Below the pieces are notes generated by a model, which did not search any database, was not told where the DNA came from, and saw only the letters and a program-made list of their open reading frames with translations. From positions 620,001 through 684,000 of the forward strand of contig NZ_FOPG01000001.1 in the NCBI RefSeq assembly GCF_900113435.1: a stretch of 64,000 nucleotides of DNA, written 5' to 3'. This document shows, in pieces, positions 41,890-51,080 of the stretch. Positions within the stretch are counted from its first letter, which is position 1. Every line of letters begins with the position of its first letter. Origin of the DNA: Sulfitobacter dubius. GTDB lineage: Bacteria; Pseudomonadota; Alphaproteobacteria; Rhodobacterales; Rhodobacteraceae. The position numbers and the translations under genes are program-made.

Positions 41890-43653
41890 CTACTGTTCTC
41901 GCAGCAAGTCGAAGATCACCCCGCGATCCGACAACACCAACAGCAGTGCCAGATCTCCGGGTTGCAGTTCGTCGAGGATCTGCTTGGCACCCTGCGGCGG
42001 AGAACCGGCGCTAAGGATCTGCTCAGGGGGAAATTCGGCCGCGCTCAAGTATTCTTTGAGGACCGCAGAGGTATCGCCAAGACGACGACCGCGCAAATAG
42101 TCTTCAATCTCGGCGATAACGATCACGTCAGGCCCGAACTGTAGAGCCGCTTGGGCCACGTCCGCGATATCTTGATCGCTGTGGTTTCCGGGCTGGCTCA
42201 GCATGATGAAACGGCGCTTAGACGGGATCGCTGATAGGGCATCGCAGACGGCTGAGATCGAATGAGCATTATGCGCAAAATCGACGAAGACCCGCGCGCC
42301 TTTGTGATGGAATTCATTGAACCGGCCCGGGTTATCTCTGTAGTCGGAGGCAAATCCTTTGAGCCCGGTCCGGATCGCGGCTTCTGAGATTCCAATCGCG
42401 GTGCAGACGCAAACCGCAGCCAAAACATTGCGCACGTTATGCGTTGCGGCCCCTTGAAGGGTGATGGGCATCTCTGAAAGGGGGATCAAGAAGGTCTTTC
42501 CGCGCCCGGCAGAAAACACCAGATACCCATTTTCGACAGAACAGCAGGGCATGCCGCAGTCTCGCGCTTGGACGATTTGCGGCGTCGTCGCATCAATAGA
42601 GAACCACCAGATCGGCTGCGTTGTTTCCGCTGCGGCCGCGACGACCTGTGAGTCATCGGCGTTCAGCACCACGACGCCATCTGCCGATAAAGCGCGGGTG
42701 ACGGCAAATTTGGTTGCAGCTAAATCCGCCAATGTCATGACACCATATTCGCCCAGATGATCCCTGGCGACGTTTGTCACCAAGGCCACACGGGCACGAC
42801 GGGTCGGCAAGCCGCGCCGCAGGATGCCGCCGCGCGCAACCTCAAGGCAGGCGACTTCGAGCCGCGGATCGCACAGGGCCATCCGCGCGCCCCCCGGCCC
42901 CGAATAATCTCCGTGATCGAGAATATCGTCGCCGACCTGGACCAAGTCCGTCGATGTCAGCCCGACAACCTTGCCAGCCGCCGTGGCTATTGCTGCGCAA
43001 AGACGGGTCGTCGTGGTTTTGCCGTTGGTGCCAGTTATCAAGGCTATGGGCGCATCGTGAATAGCCGACCAGTCTATCTGATTTGGGGCTGGCAATCGGT
43101 CGATGGGCCAAATCTGTGCGCCCACCCCATGCCCGATTGACACCTCTTCATCGTCACAAAGAAAATCGACATCATGGGCCGCGGCTGCCAACATCAAGGC
43201 AATCAGCGGCGAATTTGCTTCCTGCTCCATCAACCGCAGCAAATCTCTGATCATATCCTGAAATGGCAGGCTTGCGGTATGGGACAGATCCGCCGCGCAA
43301 TAGTGCCATGCCGTCTTGGCCAAAAAGGTGGCTGAGTGCAGCTGATCTATCGGGGCTGAAAGTGCGAGGCTGACACCCCCCTGAAAAACGCGGCAGATCA
43401 GCTTTTGATCGGCCCAGCCGACCGCATTCAAAACCCCTCGCGCGTGTTGCGCCCACAGTCGGCCAATAGCGTTAGGATCACTATCTTCGACCGAGACATC
43501 CATCACCGCGCCGGGGGCCTCCCACAACAGGCCCGGCCCGGTTAAACGGCGCGGCGGCGCGACATGAATCCCGTCGACGGTGGCCCAGCGGATATCAAGG
43601 GCAGCCTCCAGTTGCTCGATGCGGTTGATATGGCGGTCTGGATTAGTCCCCAT
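41890..43653 (-). CDS. Mur-ligase family protein related to the C-terminal half of cyanophycin synthetase
   Basis: 587 residues from the ATG at 43653, overlapping cphA by 11 bp. Residues 205-216 are a perfect Mur P-loop (ITGTNGKTTTTR), followed by GLTSTDLVQVGDDILDHGDYSGPGGARM, VTNVARDHLGEYGVMT and FVDFAHNAHSISAVCDAL, all aligned with the Mur-ligase part of CphA. The N-terminal 200 residues have no ATP-grasp domain and no recognised motif; GGVSLALSAPIDQLHSATFLAKTAW may be distantly like the CphA N-domain. In CphA the Mur part adds arginine, while ATP-grasp adds aspartate. Here an extra ligase acts or binds next to CphA: it may modify chain ends, add another amino acid, or prime the polymer. 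Confidence 0.85.
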   Translation of the reverse strand: MGTNPDRHINRIEQLEAALDIRWATVDGIHVAPPRRLTGPGLLWEAPGAVMDVSVEDSDPNAIGRLWAQHARGVLNAVGWADQKLICRVFQGGVSLALSAPIDQLHSATFLAKTAWHYCAADLSHTASLPFQDMIRDLLRLMEQEANSPLIALMLAAAAHDVDFLCDDEEVSIGHGVGAQIWPIDRLPAPNQIDWSAIHDAPIALITGTNGKTTTTRLCAAIATAAGKVVGLTSTDLVQVGDDILDHGDYSGPGGARMALCDPRLEVACLEVARGGILRRGLPTRRARVALVTNVARDHLGEYGVMTLADLAATKFAVTRALSADGVVVLNADDSQVVAAAAETTQPIWWFSIDATTPQIVQARDCGMPCCSVENGYLVFSAGRGKTFLIPLSEMPITLQGAATHNVRNVLAAVCVCTAIGISEAAIRTGLKGFASDYRDNPGRFNEFHHKGARVFVDFAHNAHSISAVCDALSAIPSKRRFIMLSQPGNHSDQDIADVAQAALQFGPDVIVIAEIEDYLRGRRLGDTSAVLKEYLSAAEFPPEQILSAGSPPQGAKQILDELQPGDLALLLVLSDRGVIFDLLREQ

Positions 43654-46444
43654 CTTCAACGCGTTCCCGGGCCAATCGGACGCCACGCCCATCGCGCACG
43701 ATTGGTAGATCGTGGTCCATAAATTCTTCGAACATTGCGCCACTTGGCGCGCCCTCCGCATGCGCTGTGCCATTCTCTTGGTCTTCGGCGGCATTGAAAT
43801 AGATGATCTGTTTCCAGCACCGCGCGCTGTTGTCACCAAAGATCACCATAAGGTCCTCGGGCTGTGCCATCTCGAGGCTGGCAGCCACGGCCGCTTCCTC
43901 ATTCGGGATCACCGAGATCTGATGTTCCGCGATGCCGAGCTTTAGGAACTCTGCCTTGAACATCTGCGGAATCTCATCCTCGCCGCGGTGGCGGCGATCA
44001 TCGTCGGCCTTGCAAATATAATGGTCGAATTTTCCAGCCAGAACCTGTGCGGCTTCGACCACATCCAAATCGCGGCGGTCGCCCGGCACCGAGAGCACGA
44101 CGATCCGCCGCCCCTTAATCTCCAGCCGCTCGGCAAGTCCCGCCATCGCGCCCAATGCAGCGGGATTATGACCATAGTCCAGGATCACCTTGAACGGATG
44201 TTCATCAAAGACGTTCATCCGCCCCGGTGCTTGGAAATAGCTGGTGTCGAAGGTGCGCAATTCGTGTCGGATATTATCCAAATCGACACCAAAACTATAG
44301 GCCATAGCTGCTGCAAACATGGCGTTCTGCACGTTGTGTACGGCTTTGCCTTCGAGCGTGGCCGGGATCAAATGGGACCACAGAACCGGCATGTGCAAAC
44401 CATTGTCGTAGATCGTCAACATGTCGCCACTCATGCCTTTTTCAAGAACAATCGCCTGACCACCAGCCTTAATATGCGCCTTTACCAGACTGTGGCCAGG
44501 GTTGGTGGTCACATAGAAGATCGAACGGACATCTGCATAGTCAGCCATCTTCAAGCAGTTAATGTCGTCGGCGTTCAGCACAGCTGTTTGTGTCGCACTT
44601 TCGATAACAACACGTTTGACGGCTGCCAGTTGCTCGACCGTTTCGATACCGCCCAGCCCCAGATGGTCGCCGGTCACGTTCAAACAGGCCGCAACATCGG
44701 AGCGTTGAAACCCGAGGCCACTGCGAACCAGCCCGCCGCGGGCCGTTTCCATCACCGCAAAATCGACCTTGGGATCGCGCAGGACCATCTGGGCAGATTT
44801 CGGCCCGGTCATGTCGCCTTTGACGCTGAGCTTGCCATCCACATAGACGCCGTCGGTCGAAGTCATGCCCACGATCTTGCCGCTGGCCTTCATAATATGG
44901 CCCAACATACGCGAGGTGGTTGTCTTGCCGTTGGTGCCGGTGATGGCCGCTATTGGAATGCGGCATTCCTGTCCGAGCGGGAACAGCATGTCGATGACCG
45001 CGCCGGCCACATCGCGCGGCTTTCCTTCGGACGGGGCGACGTGCATGCGAAAACCCGGGGCCGCGTTCACTTCGACAATCGCGCCCCCGATCTCCTTATA
45101 GGACCGGGTAATGTCCTCAATGAGGAAATCGACACCCCCGACGTCTAACCCGACAGCCTTGATCGCGCGTTCGGCCATGTCGCGGTTGTCTGGATGAACG
45201 ACATCGGTCAGATCAATTGCTGTCCCGCCGGTCGAAAGGTTTGCGGTGGCGCGCAGATAGAACAGCTCGCCTGCAGGCAGCACCGTCTCGATGCGATAAC
45301 CGGCATCGGCGATCAGACGTTTGGCCTGAGGGTCGATCTCAAGCATTGTCAGCACCTTCTGGTGGCCGATGCCGCGGCGCGGGTCTTGATTGACCGTTTT
45401 GACCAATTCGCTGATTGTATGGATCCCGTCACCCACCACATGACCGGGCACCCGTTTGGCCACCGCCACCAGTTTGTCGTTCACAACCAACATCCGGTGA
45501 TCGAAACCCGTCACAAAACTCTCGACCAAAATGGCAGCGCTTTTCGACTGTTGCTCCGCCTCGGCGAATGCTGCGGTGACTTCAGCGTCTTTTGTCAGAT
45601 TGATCGACACGCCGCGCCCATGATTGGCATCAAGCGGTTTGACCACAACAGGAAAGCCGATCTTGTGGGCGGCGTGAACGGCCTCTTCGGCACTGTAGAC
45701 GATGCTCTGCACCGGCACCGGTAGCCCCAGATCGCTGAGCAGGTTGTGGGTGTCTTCCTTGTCGCAGGAAATTTCGACAGCGATGTGGCGGGTCTCGGAG
45801 GTGATGGTTGCCTGGATCCGTTGCTGATATTTGCCATGCCCAAATTGCACCAAGGACCCTTCGTTCAACCTGATCCATGGAATGTCGCGGTCTTGTGCCG
45901 CACGCACCAGCGACCCGGTCGATGGCCCAAGCTCCTTTCGTTGGGCGTGCAGCACAAAGCTGCGCAATTCCATCGACCAGTCAAAATCAGGATCGAATGG
46001 GAAATCCACCTGAGCGCGAAGTGACGGCGGCAATAGATGCATCAACAGCGTCAGCGCCAATTCTCCCGCGGCCAATCCCACATCGCGCTGACGGTAGGCA
46101 TAGACCATGTTGTATTGGCCCGGCACGCCGGTGCCACGCGTGCGCCCGAAGGTAACATCAGTCCCAGCGACATTCTGCACCTCGATGGCGCAATGCTCCA
46201 AAATATGGCCCATCCATGTGCCACCGTCTTCCCGTAGACGGCGCAGAAAGCCGCCGGCCACGCCGTAAGAGCAGCCGTGGTCGGCCAATCCGGGCAAGGC
46301 CTCGACCAGTCCTTCGACAAAGTCGGTCCCAATCTTTCCGGAAGGCCAGTCTTCCAACACCCCCAGATCAACGATGTGCCGGATGACAGGGAAACCTGCC
46401 CAGACATTTGGGCCGACAAACACATTGGTAGAAAGTATCTTCAC
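43643..46444 (-). CDS. cphA: Cyanophycin synthetase
   Basis: 933 residues in the CphA order: N-terminal domain (1-160, VGLAAGELALTLLMHLLPP), ATP-grasp domain (about 225-485, with GFPVVVKPLDANHGRGVSINL and IVEVNAAPGFRMHVAPSEGKPRDVA), then Mur-ligase domain with P-loop GTNGKTTT (503-510), VTGDHLGLGG, HNVQNAMFAA, and LDYGHNPAALGA. It makes multi-L-arginyl-poly-L-aspartate, a nitrogen reserve. Slightly longer than cyanobacterial CphA1 because of an acidic C-terminal tail. Lies between cphB and the Mur-like gene, all on the minus strand. Confidence 0.95.
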   Translation of the reverse strand: MKILSTNVFVGPNVWAGFPVIRHIVDLGVLEDWPSGKIGTDFVEGLVEALPGLADHGCSYGVAGGFLRRLREDGGTWMGHILEHCAIEVQNVAGTDVTFGRTRGTGVPGQYNMVYAYRQRDVGLAAGELALTLLMHLLPPSLRAQVDFPFDPDFDWSMELRSFVLHAQRKELGPSTGSLVRAAQDRDIPWIRLNEGSLVQFGHGKYQQRIQATITSETRHIAVEISCDKEDTHNLLSDLGLPVPVQSIVYSAEEAVHAAHKIGFPVVVKPLDANHGRGVSINLTKDAEVTAAFAEAEQQSKSAAILVESFVTGFDHRMLVVNDKLVAVAKRVPGHVVGDGIHTISELVKTVNQDPRRGIGHQKVLTMLEIDPQAKRLIADAGYRIETVLPAGELFYLRATANLSTGGTAIDLTDVVHPDNRDMAERAIKAVGLDVGGVDFLIEDITRSYKEIGGAIVEVNAAPGFRMHVAPSEGKPRDVAGAVIDMLFPLGQECRIPIAAITGTNGKTTTSRMLGHIMKASGKIVGMTSTDGVYVDGKLSVKGDMTGPKSAQMVLRDPKVDFAVMETARGGLVRSGLGFQRSDVAACLNVTGDHLGLGGIETVEQLAAVKRVVIESATQTAVLNADDINCLKMADYADVRSIFYVTTNPGHSLVKAHIKAGGQAIVLEKGMSGDMLTIYDNGLHMPVLWSHLIPATLEGKAVHNVQNAMFAAAMAYSFGVDLDNIRHELRTFDTSYFQAPGRMNVFDEHPFKVILDYGHNPAALGAMAGLAERLEIKGRRIVVLSVPGDRRDLDVVEAAQVLAGKFDHYICKADDDRRHRGEDEIPQMFKAEFLKLGIAEHQISVIPNEEAAVAASLEMAQPEDLMVIFGDNSARCWKQIIYFNAAEDQENGTAHAEGAPSGAMFEEFMDHDLPIVRDGRGVRLARERVEDGD

Positions 46445-46476
46445 AGGTTCACCTCATTGACTATTGAAGTTCCGCG

Positions 46477-47352
46477 CTACGCGGAACCCTGCCCGGTGGC
46501 ATTGGATGGAACGCCGGTCCACGCGGGGTCATCGGGAGGATATCCGACACGGGCATTCAGATCATACCGACACCCCTCCCCCAATACGTCGAGCCGCAGA
46601 CCCAATAGACTCAGCGCCTCCCCGGGTTTTGCATCCCAAATGGACGAATGGGTCATTTGGGATGCATCCACGACGGTAACCGTTCCGCTGCCGACAACTT
46701 CCAGAATATCATCCGGTCCAATGAAGGCTGCCGTGTCTTCATCGATGCCCAGTCCGATCAGGAAAGGATTGTAAGACGATGCGGTCAGCAGGCGCCCCAA
46801 ACGGTTTCGCTGAGTGAAATGCTGGTCAATAATTACACTGTTGGTAAGACCGATCCCCGGCGCCAAGGACACCCTGCCCTCTGCTGGCGGTTCGTTCCCT
46901 GCACCCCCGGCCACCATATGCTCTGACATGATCGACGCACCGGCAGAGGTGCCCGCGACGGGAATGCCCTCCGCATTCCGCCGTCTGATCTTTTGTGCAA
47001 CGCGCGTGCCCCCGAGGATCGCGGACAGACGCAACTGATTGCCGCCAGTCATGAAGATGCCGGTCGCATTGTCCAACAGCGCGGCAAAGTCGTCATTGTC
47101 GCAATCGGACCGACGGTTGATTTGCAAAAAATTGACCTTGCCGGCCCCAAGTTCGGAGAAGATGCGATGATAGTCCTGGCCGGTCTCATGCAGCATCGAT
47201 GCTGTAGGTATGACCACGATGGATGCATCTGCTCCCCCCGAAAGCTCCACAAACCTGCGGTGAATTTGCATCTCCTTGATGCGGTCTTCGCCGCCGCCGA
47301 TTGGGATGATGAACCCGCGCTCGGCTCCGTTGGCCACTGATGCTGGGCACAT
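46477..47352 (-). CDS. cphB: Cyanophycinase
   Basis: 291 residues. The serine-protease-like fold is clear from FIIPIGGGEDRIKEM, FMTGGNQLRLSAILGG, the nucleophile elbow GTSAGAS, and GIGLTNSVIIDQHFTQRNRLGRLLTA (His of the triad in IIDQHF). It cleaves cyanophycin to beta-Asp-Arg dipeptides. No isoaspartyl dipeptidase gene is adjacent, so dipeptide use must rely on an enzyme elsewhere. AAGGA lies before the ATG. It leads the operon cphB-cphA-Mur-like, 32 bp upstream of cphA. Confidence 0.93.
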   Translation of the reverse strand: MCPASVANGAERGFIIPIGGGEDRIKEMQIHRRFVELSGGADASIVVIPTASMLHETGQDYHRIFSELGAGKVNFLQINRRSDCDNDDFAALLDNATGIFMTGGNQLRLSAILGGTRVAQKIRRRNAEGIPVAGTSAGASIMSEHMVAGGAGNEPPAEGRVSLAPGIGLTNSVIIDQHFTQRNRLGRLLTASSYNPFLIGLGIDEDTAAFIGPDDILEVVGSGTVTVVDASQMTHSSIWDAKPGEALSLLGLRLDVLGEGCRYDLNARVGYPPDDPAWTGVPSNATGQGSA

Positions 47353-47938
47353 ATTTATTAAATTTCCTTAGGAATTCGAGGTCGGCCGTGTCTTCGCGTC
47401 CGCTGTTTTTTCATATGACGCTAAAAGCACTCAAGATGCCATGCAAAAGCCAAGGGGGCTTTAGAAACATCAGCGGGCATGGGTGATTTGGTCATCATCG
47501 TATCGATAGCCGTGTTGAGATGACTTGGACATGGCAGGCCGGGTGTCGACAACGTTCCTGTCGGCTTTCGGACCGCCCAGCTGGATGTGCAGATCGAAGC
47601 GGCAGAGGACCTTCCATTCGCCCAGATAAATGCCTTGCTCGACGCTGCGGAAAGAAGCTGCGTTATCCTGCAAACGCTCCGAGAGCCGCCTGCTGTTCAA
47701 ATCCAACGCTGTGTTGTTTCGTCAGCAATTGAGGGCTGCTGAACCCAAAACATTGACTGAGGCGGATACGGAGTGCGCAATACACTACCCTTTCGCCTTT
47801 AGAAAGGGACTTTCATAGAGGAGACAGCGAAGGTCCGGGTCCGCTCTTCCAGGGAGTTGTCGCTTACGGCCCATTCCAGACCTTCGCGCGCACCCCTGCA
47901 CCGCGGTGCAGCGCTCCAGCGGTCAAATTTAGCAACTG
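47353..47938. other. Gene-free stretch with a 16-bp palindrome; probable cph promoter region
   Basis: About 590 bp between hipA and cphB, both minus strand. CTGCACCGCGGTGCAG (47896-47911) is a perfect palindrome 28 bp after the hipA stop; it lacks a loop and T-tract, so a protein site is as likely as a terminator. The cph promoter must lie nearer 47360-47500 but no box is convincing. No gene recognised. Confidence 0.5.
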
Positions 47939-49243
47939 TTACTTTAGGCGGAGCCGGAAGCCGTTTTTCACGCGCTTCGCATGGTCATCTGACACTCCGG
48001 CTTGCTCTGCATAATGCTCCCAGGACATGACCACATCCCGAATCTCAGCAAGCATCTTTTGAGCTCGTCGCTTTCCAATATCAGCATATGACGCAAGGGC
48101 GATCAGGTCGTCTTCAGAAAAATTCGTTGCCTTCCCATTGATCGACATCTGGTGCTGAGACGTCCAGGAGCCAGACGGGTTATATGCGTACACCACATCG
48201 AATGCCGGCGAGAGAGTCCACTTTCCGGATCGATCCATAAGGTATGCGATGTTCTTTGTATGATCGTCTTGGTTCCGGATTATCACGTTGAAATAAGCAC
48301 GACGAACCTGTTGCTCCAGATCTTTGCGCGGGAGCTGCAGCAGTCTTCCTGTCTCAATCGCCTGTTCGTAGGAATAGGCGTGCGCCGTGTTGAAATCGAA
48401 GTGACGCATGGCACACAAGGACTGCATGTGAACCTTCTGGCCTTGCCCCATGCGGTCAAAGCGCTTCGTCATGAAGTGGGCGCGTCCACCCTCCTCATAG
48501 AGCTGACACTCCGACATCTCAACGCCAGCATCCTTCGCCATCAGGTAACAGGCATATTCCAGGCGCCCAAATCCCATCGGATCGGCAAGCTCCTTGTCCT
48601 TGTTCCCCGACACGCCGTCGAACTTCATAAGCCAATGCTGGAAGCCCTTGACGACTTCCACCTGGCCAGACCGGAACTCTCCGGTAGACGGGTTCCATGC
48701 CAGAACAGCCTTTGCACGCGCCCCACCGGCCGAGGTGCCCACCCGCAAGATGTCCCGCAAAGCAGCCTTACCTTCCTTGGATTCGTTAAGTTCACCGTAA
48801 AGCCCTTCACGCTCCTCAATGACGTCCTGTGCAAGATCGACGAGCGTCGAGATCGACAGCTTGTCTCCCGGCTCCTTCCGCATACCGGCCTCAGGTTGAT
48901 ACTCCAGCGCACCCATACCCCGGCTCCCAGTATAGCAGAGCCGCTCGACTGAATTCATGGCCCCCCTCGGACGACCCTCGCGAGCCAACCATGCATCAAT
49001 CACCGCGTTACCGAACTTGTCTGGGAGACTGTCGGCCAGCATGCCGGGCAAGCCATTGAAGGAGTCTTGCGACAAGGCGGGAAACCGAAAAATTCCGGGC
49101 TCGACAGGCATCGCCAGAGGCGAGACCTCGATACCAGCGGACTGAAAGGCTCGGTCATATTCGAAGAGCGCGATACCCTGCGCCTCTTCCCATGTCACCG
49201 CACCGATAGTTTTCCCCCAGAGGACTACACGCGCAGTCGTCAT
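47939..49243 (-). CDS. hipA: HipA-like serine/threonine kinase toxin
   Basis: 434 residues. N-terminal HipA domain (FSQDSFNGLPGMLADSLPDKFG-like: LSQDSFNGLPGMLADSLPDKFG), phosphate-binding loop GTSAGGARAKAVLAW, and kinase core NVIIRNQDDHTKNIAYL with the catalytic Asp/His/Asn set, followed by LSPAFDVVYAYNPSG. These match the HipA family, whose toxins phosphorylate glutamyl-tRNA synthetase and cause persistence. Overlaps the helix-turn-helix gene by 4 bp and lies close to the right boundary of the island, so it could help keep the island in the genome. Confidence 0.92.
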   Translation of the reverse strand: MTTARVVLWGKTIGAVTWEEAQGIALFEYDRAFQSAGIEVSPLAMPVEPGIFRFPALSQDSFNGLPGMLADSLPDKFGNAVIDAWLAREGRPRGAMNSVERLCYTGSRGMGALEYQPEAGMRKEPGDKLSISTLVDLAQDVIEEREGLYGELNESKEGKAALRDILRVGTSAGGARAKAVLAWNPSTGEFRSGQVEVVKGFQHWLMKFDGVSGNKDKELADPMGFGRLEYACYLMAKDAGVEMSECQLYEEGGRAHFMTKRFDRMGQGQKVHMQSLCAMRHFDFNTAHAYSYEQAIETGRLLQLPRKDLEQQVRRAYFNVIIRNQDDHTKNIAYLMDRSGKWTLSPAFDVVYAYNPSGSWTSQHQMSINGKATNFSEDDLIALASYADIGKRRAQKMLAEIRDVVMSWEHYAEQAGVSDDHAKRVKNGFRLRLK

Positions 49244-49611
49244 TTAGACCCCTCTTCGTCTCCCCAAGTCCAGGTCTTTCCGGACTTTGATTGCTTCTGC
49301 GGTGCAACCCGCTTGCGCTCGGAGAGTGGCGGACCGCCCTCCAGACGTGCCATTGGACTGGAGCTTATATCCGGCACCAACACGTCCAGGTTCCCGATCA
49401 GCCTCAGCGCCACCAGCGCGCGCAGCAACGTTTCGGTTGAAGTGTTGCCGCCATCGAGAAGACGCTGCAACGTGGGACGGGATACTCCCATCTCTTCGGC
49501 CATGTCGGCCATCTTGATCTTGCGGGACAGGCGCCAGAGATTGATTCTCCGCCCCAGCTCCTCGGAAACCCGCTCGATCGGAACCCGACCGAAGTCTTCG
49601 CCGTGTAACAT
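49240..49611 (-). CDS. hipB: HipB-like helix-turn-helix antitoxin
   Basis: 123 residues with a Xre/Cro HTH: ELGRRINLWRLSRKIKMADM then AEEMGVSRPTLQRLLDGGNTSTETLLRALVAL. The C-terminal 45 residues are charged and probably disordered. Encoded directly before hipA on the same strand, with a 4-bp overlap (the hipA ATG inside its end), the classical antitoxin-toxin order with autoregulation by the HTH protein. Symbol given by position and domain type. Confidence 0.9.
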   Translation of the reverse strand: MLHGEDFGRVPIERVSEELGRRINLWRLSRKIKMADMAEEMGVSRPTLQRLLDGGNTSTETLLRALVALRLIGNLDVLVPDISSSPMARLEGGPPLSERKRVAPQKQSKSGKTWTWGDEEGSK

Positions 49612-50636
49612 ATGTTTGACCTCATGTCGTCTTGAACGCCTAAATGTAAAATGCGCGTTATATTTATGATAATCAACTTCAGTCCAATGCCACTAAAGTG
49701 GACTGCGCAAGGTTACGCGGCATCCTACAGCCCCCCTTTTAAGCGGCCTCGTAGCTTGTAAACAACTCGACCCTGCTATCCTTGCAGATCAGGAACAACT
49801 CATAGGCTTCGCCGAGGGTGAAGCGGCTGGCGTCTCAGCTCCAATCGCAATCACAGGTAATTGAGGCCTCGATAGTTACGGCAATCGGGGTCCTTTTCTT
49901 CTAAATAACCGTTTCCTTAGGGCTTACGGTATCACTTTCGGCGACCACCCTATCGGCTCCGCTCAAATGCTGAAATTGTTTATGGCTTTAGCGCGACGGT
50001 CACGATAATATAGCTATTATGATCAATGATTTGATATCAATTCAAATTTCTCTGGTCGTCATCCTCGTGACCTTGGCGATCTATCCTGTGGGCTGGCTTA
50101 CTTAGTGGGCCCTTTGGGTAGTGAGGTGGGCATGCTTGCAGATCTCAGGACTGAATGCTGCGAGAAACGTGGATATGGCGATTCATCCCAATCCAAAATG
50201 GAAGCGCGGTCTGTCCGAGAATTCTAACAACGAATATTGATGCGGAACACCACAGTCGGTTCGCAAGATTTCGCCTTCGTGCCCGCAGCGCACTATGTAG
50301 CTTTGATGGACGCGGAAAACGCTCCGAATGGCAGCGTCCTCGTTTAATTGGCCATCTCAGTAGAGAACGCCCGGCGAAGTTCCCATCACGGGGCGTTATT
50401 CGGTGCAAACATTCGCGCAAACAGAAACGTTCGTTGAAGGTCGTCCGCAACAAATTACTATGATCGGATAACCAGCAGGTTCACTTCTGTTGTGTCCCAC
50501 CATGCGGAATGTGCCACCACGGCTATGACCCTTTTGCTATGCCCCCTGAGTGTTCTCAGCGTTCCGATCTGGCCCTTTTCGCTGACCCAAAGCCCTTATT
50601 TATTTGAACTTTGCTGCCTTAACGCATCAACAAAAA
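49612..50636. other. Right end of the island, no intact gene
   Basis: About 1 kb, AT-rich in places (49650-50060). One relic is suspected: the minus strand at 49860-49739 reads ...SRFTLGEAYELFLICKDSRV-ELFTSYEAA and stops at 49739, with a stop codon just before it; this looks like the truncated C-terminus of a gene, family unknown. Otherwise only short overlapping frames. Confidence 0.45.
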
Positions 50637-50702
50637 CGGTCTCGAAAACCGTTGAGCCTTCACGGGTTCCCAGGGTTCGAATCCCTGTCTCTCCGCCACT
50701 AT
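50637..50702 (+). repeat. Direct repeat, right copy (3' fragment of tRNA-Ser)
   Basis: 66 bp identical to 4104-4169, beginning at the anticodon stem of tRNA-Ser. The 5' part of the tRNA is absent (preceding bases CATCAACAAAAA do not match), so it is not a functional tRNA. It marks the right attachment junction candidate. Confidence 0.9.
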
Positions 50703-51010
50703 TACCCTGACAAAGCTTATAACAATGCGGAATTCAGGGCGTAGTGCGCCCGCTTCTCGCGCAGCTTCGAATGGTGAAAAGCGTAATACTATGGCACCAT
50801 TTTCACTTTCTGGCTGCGCCGATTATCCCCCCTATGGTCGTCGACTGTGTCCACTATCCTATAATAAGAGCGTTTGACCGCGCCGAGGCGTAGAGCCGCG
50901 CTTTACGGCCCCAGCCCCCAGCGGCGCCGGCACCACGTCACTTCTGGAGGAGCACAGGGTGTCGCCACAAGATCAAAAGAACGTCGCCGCCGGGTCAGCC
51001 CCTATGGATA
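50703..51010 (+). repeat. Diverged flank repeat, right copy
   Basis: Homologous to 4170-4520 (see there). The shared blocks keep the same order and orientation. The last recognisable shared block is GTCGCCGCCGGGTC near 50985. Confidence 0.75.
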
Positions 51011-51080
51011 TGCTGCCGTTCAGGTCACCCATTGTCAGCGGCACGGCAAAGGCATAATGCCAGATCGGAAATCGTACAGC

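Larger units (their letters stand above)
4166..50636. mobile_element. Putative genomic island at tRNA-Ser
   Basis: Bounded on the left by the intact tRNA-Ser(CGA) and on the right by a 66-bp exact copy of its 3' part (50637-50702). Contents are typical accessory genes: catabolic operons, efflux, cyanophycin metabolism, a HipBA pair close to the right end, an orphan antitoxin, a tyrosine recombinase at 29643-30275, and two decayed genes. Against a simple recent insertion: the recombinase is central rather than adjacent to the tRNA, base composition is uneven (the 20203-25804 operon is visibly more GC-rich), and the flanks of both repeats are homologous. It may be a composite of several insertions. 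Confidence 0.6.

Noticed and set aside
43988-45148. 386-codon plus-strand frame within cphA
   Set aside because: Antisense to cphA with its full set of motifs; no family match by eye.
50637-50702. Second functional tRNA-Ser
   Set aside because: The D-arm and 5' acceptor strand are missing; only the 3' fragment is duplicated.
50492-50710. 72-codon frame running through the tRNA fragment
   Set aside because: It encodes across the tRNA copy, which explains its apparent openness.
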